DNA of 64,000 nucleotides from Rhizobium sp. Root483D2 (GCF_001426685.1 NZ_LMFB01000019.1:271958-335957), one strand, 5' to 3'. Numbered from the stretch's first letter, positions 31,331-41,795 are shown. Notes: generated by a model from the sequence alone, not told the origin. A program made the numbers and translations.

Positions 31331-32308
31331 TCAGGCCGACAGGTCCTCGCTATCGGCGAGCGCCGTGTCCGCCGTGCTGCCGGGGATGAAGGCCTCGATG
31401 GCGGCGATCGCCTGGGCGCGATAATGGTCTGATTCCTGCAGGAGTTCGTGCCGGGCGCCGTCGATCGGGATCATGTGGCCGGCGCGAAAATTGCGGGCAA
31501 GGGTCTCCACCGCCAGATGCGGCACCAGCCTGTCCTGCGTCGGCGCCAGCACGATGGTCGGCACGCGGATCTGAGTCAGATGTTCGCGGGCGGACACGCG
31601 CTTGATCGCCTTGAATGTCTCATGCAGCCAGCGGGCGGTGGGCGGTCCAAGCGCAAGTTCCGGATGGGCGTCCGTCAATGCCTTGTTGCGGGCAAAGCGC
31701 CGTGCATCCGAGGTTAAAAGATTTTCCGGAAAGGGCCGCGAACCCTTGTCGCGCATCAAGGGCAGGGAGCCGAGACCAAAGAGCGTGAAAGCGCTGGCCA
31801 GGAGGCTGACCATGCCGTGGCCGACCTTTTGGCCGCCGAGCGCCATGAAGGGGGCGGCGATCGCCAGCCGGTCGATGCGGCTGGCAAGCAGCGGCGCCTG
31901 CGCCAGGGCGACCAGTGCGCCCATCGAATGGGCCAGCATGAAGAAGGGCAGGCGGGTATCGGGAAGCACGATCTTTTCAAGGAAGGTCGAGAGATCGCTC
32001 TCGTAATCGGCAAAGCGCCTGACGTGACCACGGCGCCTGTTTTTCAAGAGCCGCTCGGAGCCCGCCTGGCCGCGCCAGTCGAAGGTTGCGACCCACAGGC
32101 CACGCGCGGTGAGCTCGCCGATCGTCTCGGCATATTTCTCGATCGATTCATTGCGTCCCTGCAGCAGCACGACGGTGCCCTTGGCGACCGGCGTATCGGA
32201 CTTGAAGATCGCATAACGGAGCTTGCGGTTGCCCACGCCTTCGAAGAACCCGACGGTATGATTGCCGGGGATCGGATTGTCCGGGGTGGAATGAAGCATT
32301 GACGTCAT
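31331..32308 (-). CDS. alpha/beta hydrolase (lysophospholipase-like)
   Basis: A 325-residue serine hydrolase. The nucleophile elbow is LAHSMGAL (Ser in AHSMG), the acid is in APTQDRLVP and the His in DGARHELLQES. The oxyanion segment VVLLQGRNESIEKY is typical of the Hydrolase_4/monoacylglycerol-lipase group (PldB-like). Probably cytosolic and acting on a lipid or ester, though this is inferred from family only. Possible starts are ATG 32308 and 32299; neither has a strong ribosome-binding site, and I chose 32308. The frame is open to 32353, but that extension is unlike the family. Confidence 0.85.
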   Translation of the reverse strand: MTSMLHSTPDNPIPGNHTVGFFEGVGNRKLRYAIFKSDTPVAKGTVVLLQGRNESIEKYAETIGELTARGLWVATFDWRGQAGSERLLKNRRRGHVRRFADYESDLSTFLEKIVLPDTRLPFFMLAHSMGALVALAQAPLLASRIDRLAIAAPFMALGGQKVGHGMVSLLASAFTLFGLGSLPLMRDKGSRPFPENLLTSDARRFARNKALTDAHPELALGPPTARWLHETFKAIKRVSAREHLTQIRVPTIVLAPTQDRLVPHLAVETLARNFRAGHMIPIDGARHELLQESDHYRAQAIAAIEAFIPGSTADTALADSEDLSA

Positions 32309-32724
32309 GGCAGGTCCGTGTCCGGCGGGTCTTTCAGGGTGCAGTGGCAACACACCAGTGCGCCGGCTGCAGAAGAATGCGCCTGCAATGCACCGGATTT
32401 ATGATCGCCTATTTTGATCAATATCGATTAAGGAACGGTGCAGGCAAAGCAGTGGGGAAGCGATCCGCACGGTCAAAAATGTTGGCCATCTGGAAAAAGG
32501 GCCGGAAACGGTGGGGGACTTATACCGTTCCCGGCCAGAGACAGTCGGCTGGTAGAGGACAGGGAGCTTTGGGAGAAGGGACGTTCACCTTGGCTGCCTG
32601 CCTCGTCTTCCGATGGTTCGGTTTTAAAGCATGAAAGCTGAACGCAGCTCGAACCGGCCGTTCATCCTGCGTTTATCGGCGGCGTGGGTCATGAGATGCG
32701 CGTTCTTAGTTGTGCAACGGGGGG
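32309..32724. other. intergenic region before the hsp20 promoter
   Basis: About 415 bases between the hydrolase start and the heat-shock promoter. Several short open frames exist but none has family similarity or a ribosome-binding site. Upstream control of the minus-strand hydrolase must lie here. I see no repeat or RNA structure. Confidence 0.5.
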
Positions 32725-32753
32725 CTTGAAGGCCGCAAAAACAATTCCCATCT
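32725..32753 (+). promoter_or_regulatory. sigma-32 (RpoH)-type heat-shock promoter of hsp20
   Basis: -35 CTTGAA at 32725-32730, a 16-base spacer and CCCATCT at 32747-32753, close to the RpoH consensus CTTGAA-N-CCCCATNT. Predicted start is near 32760, leaving a leader of about 100 bases that accommodates the RNA thermometer. Confidence 0.75.
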
Positions 32754-32759
32754 CATCCT

Positions 32760-32861
32760 CACGGGCGCCGAAACCGGGCCCGTTCACCGGTTCTGCCATT
32801 GCCACTTGCAGGGATGACAGAGCCAAGATCGCACACCCGTTGCTCACAAGAGGACATCATG
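32760..32861 (+). promoter_or_regulatory. ROSE-like RNA thermometer in the hsp20 leader
   Basis: Immediately before the start codon, TTGCTC (32840-32845) can pair across an ACAA loop with the Shine-Dalgarno GAGGA (32850-32854). The G of TTGC is left bulged. This bulged-G pairing of UUGCU with the Shine-Dalgarno is the defining core of ROSE elements of rhizobial small heat-shock genes. Upstream sequence such as GGGCGCCGAAACCGGGCCC could form the other stems. The core is clear; outer stems are not worked out. Confidence 0.75.
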
Positions 32862-33335
32862 CGTCACGTTGATTTTTCCCCCCTTTACCGTTCCACCGTC
32901 GGTTTCGACCGTCTCTTCACCATGCTCGACAGTCTCGGCCAGCCGGACCAGTCGCAGACCTATCCGCCCTACAATATCGAGCGGACCGGCGAGAGCACCT
33001 ACCGGATCACCATGGCTGTTGCCGGGTTTGACGAAAGCGAACTTTCGATCGAAGCCCGCGAACACACGCTGACCGTCAAAGGTGAGAAGAGCGAAGAAAA
33101 GGCGACCGACAACCAGTTCCTCTATCGCGGCATTGCCAAGCGCGCGTTTGAACGCCGCTTCCAGCTCGCCGACCATGTGGAAATCCAGTCCGCTTCGCTG
33201 AAGAACGGCCTGCTTCACATCGATCTCCTGCGCGAGATCCCGGAAGCCGCCAAGCCGCGCCGCATCGATATCGTTGCCGCGCAGTCGGCGCCGAAGCAGA
33301 TCGAAGCGACGCAGGTCACCGGCGCCACCAACTAA
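32859..33335 (+). CDS. Hsp20/alpha-crystallin family small heat-shock protein
   Basis: A 158-residue ATP-independent chaperone of the Hsp20 (IbpA-like) family that holds unfolding proteins. The alpha-crystallin domain spans about residues 35-130 (YNIERTGESTYRITMAVAGF to NGLLHIDLLREIP). The C-terminal tail includes the PRRIDIV IxI-type motif used for oligomer assembly. The N-terminus MRHVDFSPLYRSTVGFDRLF is typical of rhizobial class A sHsps. The start at 32859 is fixed by the GAGGA site within the thermometer. Control is probably double: RpoH promoter plus ROSE-like translational switch. Confidence 0.95.
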   Translation: MRHVDFSPLYRSTVGFDRLFTMLDSLGQPDQSQTYPPYNIERTGESTYRITMAVAGFDESELSIEAREHTLTVKGEKSEEKATDNQFLYRGIAKRAFERRFQLADHVEIQSASLKNGLLHIDLLREIPEAAKPRRIDIVAAQSAPKQIEATQVTGATN

Positions 33336-33349
33336 ACCGTTGATCTGAA

Positions 33350-33380
33350 GAAAAAACGCAGTGCTTTTCGGGGCACTGCG
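33350..33380 (-). terminator. terminator of the SBF-type transporter gene
   Basis: Minus strand: CGCAGTGC-loop-GCACTGCG stem (33380-33357) followed by TTTTTTCTTC. It lies 70 bases after the transporter stop, in the short gap before hsp20. Confidence 0.7.
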
Positions 33381-33391
33381 GATATTCGGGA

Positions 33392-33427
33392 GCCGTTTGC
33401 AGCCGCGTGTTGCAGGCGGCTTTTTTG
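33392..33427 (+). terminator. hsp20 terminator
   Basis: Plus strand: GCCGTTTGCA and TGCAGGCGGC pair (10 bp with two G-U pairs) and are followed by TTTTTTGTT. It lies about 60 bases after the hsp20 stop and overlaps no gene. Confidence 0.7.
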
Positions 33428-33449
33428 TTCCAAAGCGCTCTCGACGCCT

Positions 33450-34487
33450 TTATTGTGCAACCGGAGCCGGAGCCGAAACCTCAGCCTGAGCCGCAGCGAC
33501 GGCTGCATTTGCGGCGGCAACGGCCAGGCGGCGGTTGCGTTCGGCATATTTCTGGGCAATCACCGCGCAGGCCATCAGCTGGATCTGGTGAAACAGCATC
33601 AAAGGCAGGACGATACTGCCGATGCCCTGGCCGGCGAAGATGACGTTGGCCATCGGTACGCCGCTGGCAAGGCTCTTTTTCGAGCCGCAGAAGGTGATGG
33701 CGATCTCGTCCTGCTTGGAAAAGCCCATCAGGCGGCTGCCGTACATGGTGACGATCAGCACGACGGCGAGAAGCAGGATGTCGAGGACGATGACGACAGC
33801 GATGTCACGGATGGAGAACGTGCTCCAGATGTTTTCGGTGACCGCTTCGCTGAAGGCGAGATAGACGACCATCAGGATCGAGCCGCGATCGACCGGCATC
33901 AGCAGCGTCTTGCGGGCGCGGATGAAATTGCCGATCCACGGCTGCAGGATCTGGCCGAGAATGAACGGCGCCAGCAGCTGCAACAGGATCTGTTCGAGCG
34001 CATCGAACGAGAAGCCGCCATGGCCGCCGGCTGTAAACAACAGGCCGACCAGAAGCGGCGTCAGGAACATCCCGAAAATATTGGAGGCCGAGGCGGCACA
34101 GATGGCGGCGGGTACATTGCCGCCTGCCATCGACGTGAAGGCAATCGACGACTGTACGGTCGAGGGCAGCACACAGAGAAAGAGGATGCCGGTATAGAGC
34201 GCCGGTGGCAGGAGGGTCGGCGGCAGGAAGCCGATGGCAAGGCCGAGCAACGGAAAGAGCACGAAGGTCGAGGCCAGGATGACGATATGCAGCCGCCAAT
34301 GCAGCAGGCCGGCCACCACGACATCGCGCGACAGCCGCGCACCGTGCAGGAAGAACAGCAGCCCGATAGCAATCTTGGTGGCAAGACCGAACCAGTCCGC
34401 CGGCTCGCCGGAAATCGGCAGCAGCGATGCCAGGATGACCGTGCAGACCAAAAGGAGGGTGAAGGTATCGGGCAGGAAACGGCGCAT
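33450..34487 (-). CDS. SBF-like (bile acid:sodium symporter fold) transporter
   Basis: Polytopic inner-membrane protein of 345 residues with about nine to ten hydrophobic segments. It belongs to the SBF-like CPA family (YfeH/PF13593 type). Recognisable segments are GLLFFLHGARLSRDVVVAG, CVLPSTVQSSIAFTSMAGGN with the crossover motif, and FCGSKKSLASGVPMANVIF. The C-terminus is an unusual alanine-rich tail (about the last 25 residues) that is probably cytosolic and unstructured. I start at MRRFLPDTF (34487); the frame is open to 34568, but that would cover the regulatory region shared with lysR. Transported substrate unknown; the divergent LysR protein is the likely regulator. Confidence 0.85.
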   Translation of the reverse strand: MRRFLPDTFTLLLVCTVILASLLPISGEPADWFGLATKIAIGLLFFLHGARLSRDVVVAGLLHWRLHIVILASTFVLFPLLGLAIGFLPPTLLPPALYTGILFLCVLPSTVQSSIAFTSMAGGNVPAAICAASASNIFGMFLTPLLVGLLFTAGGHGGFSFDALEQILLQLLAPFILGQILQPWIGNFIRARKTLLMPVDRGSILMVVYLAFSEAVTENIWSTFSIRDIAVVIVLDILLLAVVLIVTMYGSRLMGFSKQDEIAITFCGSKKSLASGVPMANVIFAGQGIGSIVLPLMLFHQIQLMACAVIAQKYAERNRRLAVAAANAAVAAAQAEVSAPAPVAQ

Positions 34488-34583
34488 ATCGATCGTCCAG
34501 ACAGTGAAAAGGTGATTGGCGGCATCATTGTCATTATGATATCGAATGCAAGTAATAACGATTATCACAAATCAGGATGACCG

Positions 34584-35462
34584 ATGCTGGATCTGGCTCA
34601 GCTGCGCAGTTTTCTTGCCGTCGAGCAGATGGCGAGCTTTACGCTTGCCGCAGAGCGGCTGGGGCTCGGGCAATCGACGGTCAGCCAGCATATCCGCAGG
34701 CTGGAAGCTGATCTCGGGCGAAAGCTGGTGGAGCGCGATACGCATCGTGTGTCGCTGACGGCCGATGGCGAGGCGCTTTTGGGACCGGCGCGCGCCATGC
34801 TGTCGCTGGACGGGCAGGTGAAATCGCTGTTTGCCGAGCGCAGTCTGCATGGCCGCCTGCATCTTGGCGTCTCGGAAGATTTCGTCATGAGCCGGCTTCC
34901 GGCCGTGCTGGAAGATTTTACCCGGGCGCATGCCTCCGTCGATCTTGAACTGACCGTTGCGCTCAGCGGTACGCTTTATCAGATGCAGGATGAGGGCGCT
35001 CTCGATCTGGTGCTCGCCAAGCGCCGGATCGGCGATGCGCGCGGCCAGCTGGTCTATCGCGAGCCGCTGGTCTGGCTGGCGCGCGATCCGGAGCGGGTGA
35101 TGCGGGGTGACGTGCTGCCGCTGATCGCCTTTCCGCCGCCAAGCATTACCCGCAGCGTTGCACTCGAAGCACTGGAGCGGGCAGGCGTGCCGTGGCGCAT
35201 CGTCTGCACCTGCGGCAGCCTTAGCGGCCTGACGGCCGCCGCCCGTGCCGGAATGGGCGTTCTGGTGCAGCCGCGCAGCATGGCCCCGGCCGGATTGCGG
35301 GAAATCACGTCGGACAGGTTGCCGCGGCTTGAGGATGTGGAATTCGTGCTGGTGGCGCGGCGCGGCGCGGACAGGGCACTGGTGAAAGCTCTGTCCGGTG
35401 AAATCCTGGCGACGGTCGGCGGGCTGCAGGCGGCGTCCCCGGCAGGCAAACCGTCGCTCTGA
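34584..35462 (+). CDS. LysR-family transcriptional regulator
   Basis: A 292-residue LysR-type regulator. The N-terminal winged helix (MLDLAQLRSFLAVEQMASFTLAAERLGLGQSTVSQHIRRLE) is followed by the periplasmic-binding-protein-like effector domain from about residue 90. AGGA lies six bases before the ATG. It is divergent from the SBF-like transporter with 96 bases between starts, containing AT-rich sequence (TCATTATGATATCGAATG) where a T-N11-A operator would be expected. Effector unknown. Its TGA directly abuts the stop of the convergent aldolase. Confidence 0.92.
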   Translation: MLDLAQLRSFLAVEQMASFTLAAERLGLGQSTVSQHIRRLEADLGRKLVERDTHRVSLTADGEALLGPARAMLSLDGQVKSLFAERSLHGRLHLGVSEDFVMSRLPAVLEDFTRAHASVDLELTVALSGTLYQMQDEGALDLVLAKRRIGDARGQLVYREPLVWLARDPERVMRGDVLPLIAFPPPSITRSVALEALERAGVPWRIVCTCGSLSGLTAAARAGMGVLVQPRSMAPAGLREITSDRLPRLEDVEFVLVARRGADRALVKALSGEILATVGGLQAASPAGKPSL

Positions 35463-36509
35463 TCAGAGCGCCTTCAGGAACTGATCGACATCATCGGGCG
35501 TCGTCGCAAAGCTGGTGACCAGGCGGTAGAGGCCCTCGTCGCCAGCGACGGTATCCGCCAGCGCATGCGGCACTGGCCAATCATAAAACACGGCACCATC
35601 GGCCTGCAGCTTGGCAGCGGTTTCCGTTTTAAGCACAACGAACAGTTCGTTGGAGCCGCTTGGCCAGGCAAGCCGCGTGCTGTTTGAGCCCGCAATACCC
35701 TCGGCCAGCCGGGTTGCCATGCCGTTGGCGTGGCGGGCGAGATCGAGCCAGAGGCCGCCTTCCAGATAGGCGTCGAACTGGGCGGCGATGAAGCGGGATT
35801 TCGAAAACAGCTGGGCGGAGCGTTTGCGCAGATAGCCCATTTCCTCGGCCTTCGACGTATCGAACATGATCAGCGCCTCGGCGCACCAGCAACCATTTTT
35901 GGTACCGCCAAAGGAGAGAAGGTCGATGCCGCGTTTCCAGGTCATTTCGGCCGGTGTCGTATCAAGCGTCACCAGTGCATTGGCAAAACGGGCGCCGTCC
36001 ATATGCAAGGGCAGCTTGGCCGCCTTGGCGATGGCGGCGATCGTGTCGATTTCGGCAAGGCTATAGACGGTGCCGGCTTCCGTCGCCTGCGTCATGGTGA
36101 TTGCCATCGGCTGGCCGCCATGGACGCCGCCGCCGCGTGTGCGCTGGATTTCCTTTTCCAGCCGGGCCGGATCCATCTTGCCGTGGGGGCCATCGACCGG
36201 CGCAAGCTTGGCGCCATGCGAGAAGAATTCGGGCGCGCCGCATTCGTCGGCATTCACATGCGCTTCGCGGTGGCACAGAACGTGACCGCCTGGGCGATTG
36301 GTGCTGGCCAGGGCAAGTGAGTTGGCGGCCGTGCCGGTTGCGACGAAGAACACGGCTACGTCGCGCTCGAACACTTCAGACAGCGTCTTTTCGACCTTCT
36401 TGTCGAGATCGCTGGTGCCATAGGCCGATGCAAAGCCACCGGCAGCCTTGACGAGGCTTTCGGCGATCACGGGATGGGCGCCTGCCCAGTTGTCGGAGGA
36501 GAAAATCAT
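35463..36509 (-). CDS. low-specificity L-threonine aldolase
   Basis: A PLP enzyme of 348 residues of the beta-eliminating lyase/threonine aldolase family, cleaving L-threonine or L-allo-threonine to glycine and acetaldehyde. The PLP lysine is Lys204 in LLSFGGTKNG, the PLP-binding Asp is in LHMDGARFANA, and the substrate-side His80-Arg81 are in LCHREAHVN. AGGA precedes ATG 36509. Complete, single gene. It could supply glycine and one-carbon units, with no neighbour pointing to a special pathway. Confidence 0.93.
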   Translation of the reverse strand: MIFSSDNWAGAHPVIAESLVKAAGGFASAYGTSDLDKKVEKTLSEVFERDVAVFFVATGTAANSLALASTNRPGGHVLCHREAHVNADECGAPEFFSHGAKLAPVDGPHGKMDPARLEKEIQRTRGGGVHGGQPMAITMTQATEAGTVYSLAEIDTIAAIAKAAKLPLHMDGARFANALVTLDTTPAEMTWKRGIDLLSFGGTKNGCWCAEALIMFDTSKAEEMGYLRKRSAQLFSKSRFIAAQFDAYLEGGLWLDLARHANGMATRLAEGIAGSNSTRLAWPSGSNELFVVLKTETAAKLQADGAVFYDWPVPHALADTVAGDEGLYRLVTSFATTPDDVDQFLKAL

Positions 36510-37073
36510 GATGCGATCCTGCTATGCCGGAGAAACGCTCCCCGAATTGGTTGGTCAGGCGAGACCATACGGATGCCGTTGCGGCAATCAATCCAGGAGA
36601 GGCGAGATAAGGACAATATCAGACCAGTTTGAAACCAAATTGAAGAAAATATGGAGTTGACGAAAGAAAATTACAAAAACGTGAAATTAACCGCAATGTT
36701 CGGCAAAATAGGTCTGAATATTTTGCATGAGTGGTCTTGCGGAGGAGGGTGCTTTCTGGCATAGAGCCTATGAAATAGGACAGTATGACTGTCCTATTTC
36801 GGTCTCAAGACCGGAAGGACGCCGGAACGCCCGCCTGATGCGGCTTCCAGCTGACGATTGTAGACCGCGCCGGACGTTATCTGATCCGGGCCGGCGGGAC
36901 AATCGCGATGGTCGCGAGCACTCTGTGCCGGATGCAGTCAATGCTTCATTTGCGACCGGATCAGGATCATGCAACGATAATGCCGGTGCCGGCCTGAACG
37001 GGACTCTTGCCCGCAAAAGCCTGCCTGGACTGCGGAAATATCCGGCCATGCCGGGTTAACAGGAGGGAAGACG
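36510..37073. other. intergenic region upstream of gltB
   Basis: 564 bases. The first part (36590-36730) is strikingly AT-rich relative to the genome and probably contains promoters for gltB and perhaps the aldolase. A perfect 29-base hairpin and a second small one follow at 36772-36812. An open frame at 36727-37059 has no family resemblance or ribosome-binding site and is not called. Confidence 0.5.
36772..36800. repeat. perfect inverted repeat, 13-bp arms with a 3-base spacer
   Basis: Arms GAAATAGGACAGT and ACTGTCCTATTTC flank ATG. Directly adjacent at 36801-36812 is GGTCT-ca-AGACC. There is no T run, so it is not a standard terminator. It lies about 275 bases before gltB and may be a protein-binding site, an mRNA leader structure or a small mobile palindrome. 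Confidence 0.7.
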
Positions 37074-40000
37074 ATGACGGACCTTACGCCATCCACCGTA
37101 ACTGGGCTCAACATTGCGCGCGAAACCGCGACGGTTGAGACGCATACCGCATTTCCGGGCCTGCCGAAAAAACAGGGTCTTTACGACCCGCGCAACGAAC
37201 ATGATGCCTGCGGCGTCGGTTTCGTCGCCCATATGAAGGGCCAGAAGTCCCACCAGATCGTCAAGGATGGCCTGTTCATCCTGGAAAACCTGACGCATCG
37301 CGGCGCTGTCGGCGCCGATCCTTTGATGGGTGATGGTGCCGGCATTCTGGTTCAGATTCCCGACCGCTTCTTCCGCGAGGAAATGGCGCTGCAGGGCGTT
37401 ACGCTGCCGAAGGCTGGTGAATACGCCGTCGGATACCTGTTCATGCCACAGGACGAGGCGCAGATCGCCCATTTTAAGCAGGTGATCACCGAGGTCGTTG
37501 CGGAAGAGGGCCAGACGCTGCTCGGCTTCCGTGAAGTGCCGGTCGATAACGCCTCTTTGTCCAAGGCCGAGCATATTGCTGCGACCGAGCCGCATCATGT
37601 GCAGGTGTTCATCGGGGCCGGCCGCGATGCCGCGACCAATGCCGAATTTGAACGCCGCCTGTTTACGCTGCGCAAGGTGATCTCAAACCGCATCTACGAT
37701 GCCTTCAAAGGCGCCGAGACCGGCTTCTATCCGGTGTCGCTGTCGACCAAGACCATTGTCTACAAGGGCATGTTTCTGGCCTATCAGGTGGCCGCCTATT
37801 TCAAGGATCTGGCCGATCCCCGCTTCGAATCGGCTGTCGCCCTTGTGCACCAGCGCTTCTCGACCAACACCTTTCCGTCGTGGAAGCTGGCGCATCCCTA
37901 CCGCATGGTCGCCCATAACGGCGAGATCAACACGCTGCGCGCCAACGTCAACTGGATGGCCGCACGGCAGGCTTCGGTATCCTCGCCGCTGTTCGGCGGC
38001 GATATTTCCAAGCTGTGGCCGATCTCCTATGAGGGGCAGTCGGATACAGCCTGTTTCGATAACGCGCTCGAATTCCTGGTGCAGGGCGGGTATCCGCTGT
38101 CGCATGCGGTCATGATGCTGATCCCGGAGGCCTGGGCCGGCAACCAGCTGATGGCGCCCGAGCGCAAGGCATTCTACGAATATCATGCCGCTCTGATGGA
38201 GCCGTGGGATGGCCCGGCCGCCGTCTGCTTTACCGATGGCAAGCAGATCGGCGCGACGCTCGACCGCAACGGCCTGCGCCCGGCACGTTATCTGGTCACT
38301 GACGACGACCGCGTCATCCTCGCGTCCGAGGCCGGCACCCTGCCGGTCAAGGAAGAGAGCATCGTCAAGAAGTGGCGCCTGCAGCCGGGCAAGATGCTGC
38401 TGATCGATATGGAGGAAGGCCGCATCATCTCCGACGAGGAGCTGAAGTCGAACCTTGCCAACCAGCATCCCTACCGCCAGTGGCTGGACAACACCCAGCT
38501 CATTCTCGAGGACCTGAAGCCGGTCGAACCCCGGGCGCTGCGCCGCGACGTGTCGCTGCTCGATCGCCAGCAGGCGTTCGGCTATACCCAGGAAGACACC
38601 AAGATCCTGATGTCGCCGATGGCCACGACCGGCCAGGAAGCCATCGGCTCGATGGGTACCGATACGCCGATTTCGGCAATGTCGGACAAGACCAAGCTGC
38701 TTTATACCTATTTCAAGCAGAACTTCGCGCAGGTCACCAACCCGCCGATCGATCCGATCCGCGAAGAGCTGGTGATGAGCCTGGTCTCGTTCATCGGCCC
38801 GCGCCCGAACCTGCTCGATCATGCCGGCATGGCGCATGCCAAGCGGCTGGAAGTGCGCCAGCCGATCCTGACCAATGGCGATCTGGAAAAGATCCGCTCG
38901 ATCGGCCACACGGAAGACCGTTTCGACACCAAGACGCTCGATTTCACCTATGATATCGCGCGTGGTGCGGAAGGCATGCCGGAAATTCTCGACCGGCTGT
39001 GCGAGCGCGCCGAAGCCGCCGTCAAGGGTGGCTACAACATCATCGTGCTGTCCGACCGGCAGATCGGCCCGGACCGCATCGCGATCCCGGCACTGCTGGC
39101 GACCGCCGCCGTCCACCATCACCTGATCCGCAAGGGGCTTCGCACCTCGGTCGGTCTCGTGGTGGAGACCGGTGAGCCGCGCGAAGTGCACCATTTCTGC
39201 CTGCTGGCAGGCTATGGCGCCGAGGCGATCAACCCTTATCTCGCGTTCGATACGCTGACCGACATGCACAAGCGTGGCGAATTTCCGAAGGAAGTCGATG
39301 GCAGCGAAGTCGTCTACCGCTACATCAAGGCGGTCGGCAAGGGTATACTCAAGGTCATGTCCAAGATGGGCATCTCGACCTACCAGTCCTATTGCGGCGG
39401 CCAGATCTTCGATGCGATCGGTTTGAACTCCGAACTGATCGACCGGTATTTCTTCGGCACGGCAACGCAGATTGAAGGCATCGGCCTGGAAGAAATCGCC
39501 AAGGAAACCTTCAATCGCCATCAGGCCGCCTTCGGCGCTGATCCGCTGTTGAAGAGCACGCTCGATATCGGCGGCGAATATGCCTACCGCATGCGCGGCG
39601 AAGGCCATGCCTGGTCGCCGGACGCTGTCGCCTCGCTGCAGCATGCCGTGCGCGGCAATGCAGAAGATCGCTACCGCGAATTTGCCGAGATGGTGAATGG
39701 CGCAGCCTTGCGGATGAACACCATTCGCGGCCTGTTTTCAATCAAGGGCGCGGAAGCGACCGGCCGCAAGCCGATCCCGATCGAGGCGGTCGAGCCGGCC
39801 GCCGATATCGTCAAGCGGTTTTCCACCGGCGCCATGTCGTTCGGTTCGATCTCGCGCGAAGCCCATACGACGCTGGCGATTGCCATGAACAGCATCGGCG
39901 GCAAGTCGAACACCGGCGAGGGCGGCGAAGAAGCCGACCGTTACCTGCCGCTTTATAATGGCTCGCGCAATCCGGAACGCTCGGCGATCAAGCAGATCGC

Positions 40001-41795
40001 GTCCGGCCGTTTCGGCGTCACGACCGAATATCTGGTCAATGCCGACATGCTGCAGATCAAGGTGGCGCAGGGTGCCAAGCCCGGCGAGGGCGGCCAGCTG
40101 CCCGGCCATAAGGTCGATGCGACCGTTGCCAAGACACGGCATTCGACACCGGGCGTCGGCCTGATTTCGCCGCCGCCGCACCATGACATCTATTCGATCG
40201 AAGATCTGGCGCAGCTGATCTACGACCTGAAGAACGTCAACCCGGAAGCGGATATCTCCGTCAAGCTGGTCTCGGAAGTCGGCGTCGGCACGGTTGCGGC
40301 CGGTGTCGCCAAGGCGCGCGCCGATCATATCACCGTCTCCGGCTATGACGGCGGCACCGGCGCGTCGCCGCTGACATCGCTGAAGCATGCCGGCAGCCCC
40401 TGGGAAATCGGCCTTGCCGAAACCCATCAGACGCTGGTGCTGAACGGCCTTCGGTCGCGTATCGCGCTGCAGGTCGATGGCGGCCTGAAGACCGGCCGCG
40501 ACGTGATCATCGGCGCGCTCCTGGGCGCCGACGAGTTCGGCTTCTCCACCGCGCCGCTGATTGCCGCCGGCTGCATCATGATGCGCAAATGCCATCTCAA
40601 CACCTGTCCGGTTGGCGTGGCGACACAGGACCCGGTCCTGCGCAAGCGCTTCAAGGGTGCGCCCGAGCATGTGGTCAACTACTTCTTCTTCGTCGCAGAG
40701 GAAGTACGCGAAATTCTCGCATCGCTCGGTTTTGCCAAGTTCGACGAGGTCATCGGCCTTTCCGAACTGCTTGAAAAGGATGCGATGATCTCGCACTGGA
40801 AGGCCAATGGGCTCGACTTCTCCCGCATCTTCCACAAGGTGGATGCGCCGAAGGAAAAGACCTATTGGACGGAGCGGCAGAACCATCCGATCCACGACAT
40901 TCTCGACCGCAGGCTGATTGCAGAAGCACAGCCGGCGCTGGAATCAAAGACGCCCGTCACCATCGAGGTCGATATCAAGAATGTCGATCGCTCGGCCGGT
41001 GCGATGCTGTCCGGTGAAGTTGCCAAGCGTTACCGTCACAAGGGACTGAAGGACGACACGATCACGGTGAAGCTGACCGGCACGGCGGGACAGTCGTTCG
41101 GCGCGTTCCTGGCGAACGGCATCACGTTCGAGCTGATCGGCGATGGCAACGACTATGTCGGCAAGGGTCTTTCAGGTGGCCGCATCGTCGTGCGTCCGCC
41201 GGAAAATTCCAGGATCGTCGCGGCCAAGTCGATCATCGTTGGGAACACGGTGCTGTACGGCGCGATCTCGGGCGAGTGCTATTTCAACGGCGTCGCCGGC
41301 GAACGCTTCGCCGTGCGCAACTCCGGCGCCATCGCGGTTGTCGAGGGCGTGGGCGACCATGGCTGCGAATACATGACCGGCGGTGTGGTCGTGGTTCTCG
41401 GCGAGACCGGCCGCAACTTTGCAGCTGGGATGTCGGGCGGTGTCGCCTATGTGCTGGATGAGAGCGACGATTTCCCCAAGCGCTGCAATATGGCGATGGT
41501 CGAACTCGAGCCGGTTCCGGAAGAGGACGATATGCTGGAGAAGCTGCATCATCACGGCGGCGACCTCATGCACAAGGGCATGGTCGATGTCGCCGGCGAC
41601 ATGACACGCCATGACGACGAGCGGCTCTACCAGCTGATCTCCAATCATCTGCACTACACGGGCTCGCCGCGCGCCAAGGAAATCCTCGACCATTGGGTCG
41701 AGTTCCGGCCGAAATTCCGCAAGGTCATGCCGGTCGAATACCGCCGTGCGCTTGAGGAAATGGAGCGCATGCGGATGGGCATCGCGGCGGAGTAA
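37074..41795 (+). CDS. gltB: glutamate synthase (NADPH) large subunit
   Basis: GOGAT alpha subunit, 1573 residues. With GltD it transfers the amide of glutamine to 2-oxoglutarate in the ammonium assimilation cycle. A 45-residue propeptide precedes the catalytic Cys46 ([13 protein letters not shown]) of the type II amidotransferase domain (to about 480). The central domain follows, then the FMN-binding synthase domain (about 850-1230) with the 3Fe-4S cysteines in [16 protein letters not shown]. The C-terminal GXGXG-rich beta-helix (about 1300-1500) completes it. GGAGG precedes ATG 37074. gltD is not immediately downstream; two small genes intervene. Confidence 0.97.
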   Translation: MTDLTPSTVTGLNIARETATVETHTAFPGLPKKQGLYDPRNEHDACGVGFVAHMKGQKSHQIVKDGLFILENLTHRGAVGADPLMGDGAGILVQIPDRFFREEMALQGVTLPKAGEYAVGYLFMPQDEAQIAHFKQVITEVVAEEGQTLLGFREVPVDNASLSKAEHIAATEPHHVQVFIGAGRDAATNAEFERRLFTLRKVISNRIYDAFKGAETGFYPVSLSTKTIVYKGMFLAYQVAAYFKDLADPRFESAVALVHQRFSTNTFPSWKLAHPYRMVAHNGEINTLRANVNWMAARQASVSSPLFGGDISKLWPISYEGQSDTACFDNALEFLVQGGYPLSHAVMMLIPEAWAGNQLMAPERKAFYEYHAALMEPWDGPAAVCFTDGKQIGATLDRNGLRPARYLVTDDDRVILASEAGTLPVKEESIVKKWRLQPGKMLLIDMEEGRIISDEELKSNLANQHPYRQWLDNTQLILEDLKPVEPRALRRDVSLLDRQQAFGYTQEDTKILMSPMATTGQEAIGSMGTDTPISAMSDKTKLLYTYFKQNFAQVTNPPIDPIREELVMSLVSFIGPRPNLLDHAGMAHAKRLEVRQPILTNGDLEKIRSIGHTEDRFDTKTLDFTYDIARGAEGMPEILDRLCERAEAAVKGGYNIIVLSDRQIGPDRIAIPALLATAAVHHHLIRKGLRTSVGLVVETGEPREVHHFCLLAGYGAEAINPYLAFDTLTDMHKRGEFPKEVDGSEVVYRYIKAVGKGILKVMSKMGISTYQSYCGGQIFDAIGLNSELIDRYFFGTATQIEGIGLEEIAKETFNRHQAAFGADPLLKSTLDIGGEYAYRMRGEGHAWSPDAVASLQHAVRGNAEDRYREFAEMVNGAALRMNTIRGLFSIKGAEATGRKPIPIEAVEPAADIVKRFSTGAMSFGSISREAHTTLAIAMNSIGGKSNTGEGGEEADRYLPLYNGSRNPERSAIKQIASGRFGVTTEYLVNADMLQIKVAQGAKPGEGGQLPGHKVDATVAKTRHSTPGVGLISPPPHHDIYSIEDLAQLIYDLKNVNPEADISVKLVSEVGVGTVAAGVAKARADHITVSGYDGGTGASPLTSLKHAGSPWEIGLAETHQTLVLNGLRSRIALQVDGGLKTGRDVIIGALLGADEFGFSTAPLIAAGCIMMRKCHLNTCPVGVATQDPVLRKRFKGAPEHVVNYFFFVAEEVREILASLGFAKFDEVIGLSELLEKDAMISHWKANGLDFSRIFHKVDAPKEKTYWTERQNHPIHDILDRRLIAEAQPALESKTPVTIEVDIKNVDRSAGAMLSGEVAKRYRHKGLKDDTITVKLTGTAGQSFGAFLANGITFELIGDGNDYVGKGLSGGRIVVRPPENSRIVAAKSIIVGNTVLYGAISGECYFNGVAGERFAVRNSGAIAVVEGVGDHGCEYMTGGVVVVLGETGRNFAAGMSGGVAYVLDESDDFPKRCNMAMVELEPVPEEDDMLEKLHHHGGDLMHKGMVDVAGDMTRHDDERLYQLISNHLHYTGSPRAKEILDHWVEFRPKFRKVMPVEYRRALEEMERMRMGIAAE

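Noticed and set aside
32299..32634. 111-codon plus-strand frame upstream of hsp20
   Set aside because: Begins inside the divergent hydrolase gene, lacks a ribosome-binding site and has a random-looking basic composition.
36727..37059. 110-codon plus-strand frame between the threonine aldolase and gltB
   Set aside because: No ribosome-binding site, no family resemblance, and it runs through the perfect palindrome at 36772-36800. More likely leader or promoter DNA.
37683..39644. 653-codon minus-strand frame inside gltB
   Set aside because: Antisense shadow of a well-conserved enzyme, with no ribosome-binding site and no family resemblance.
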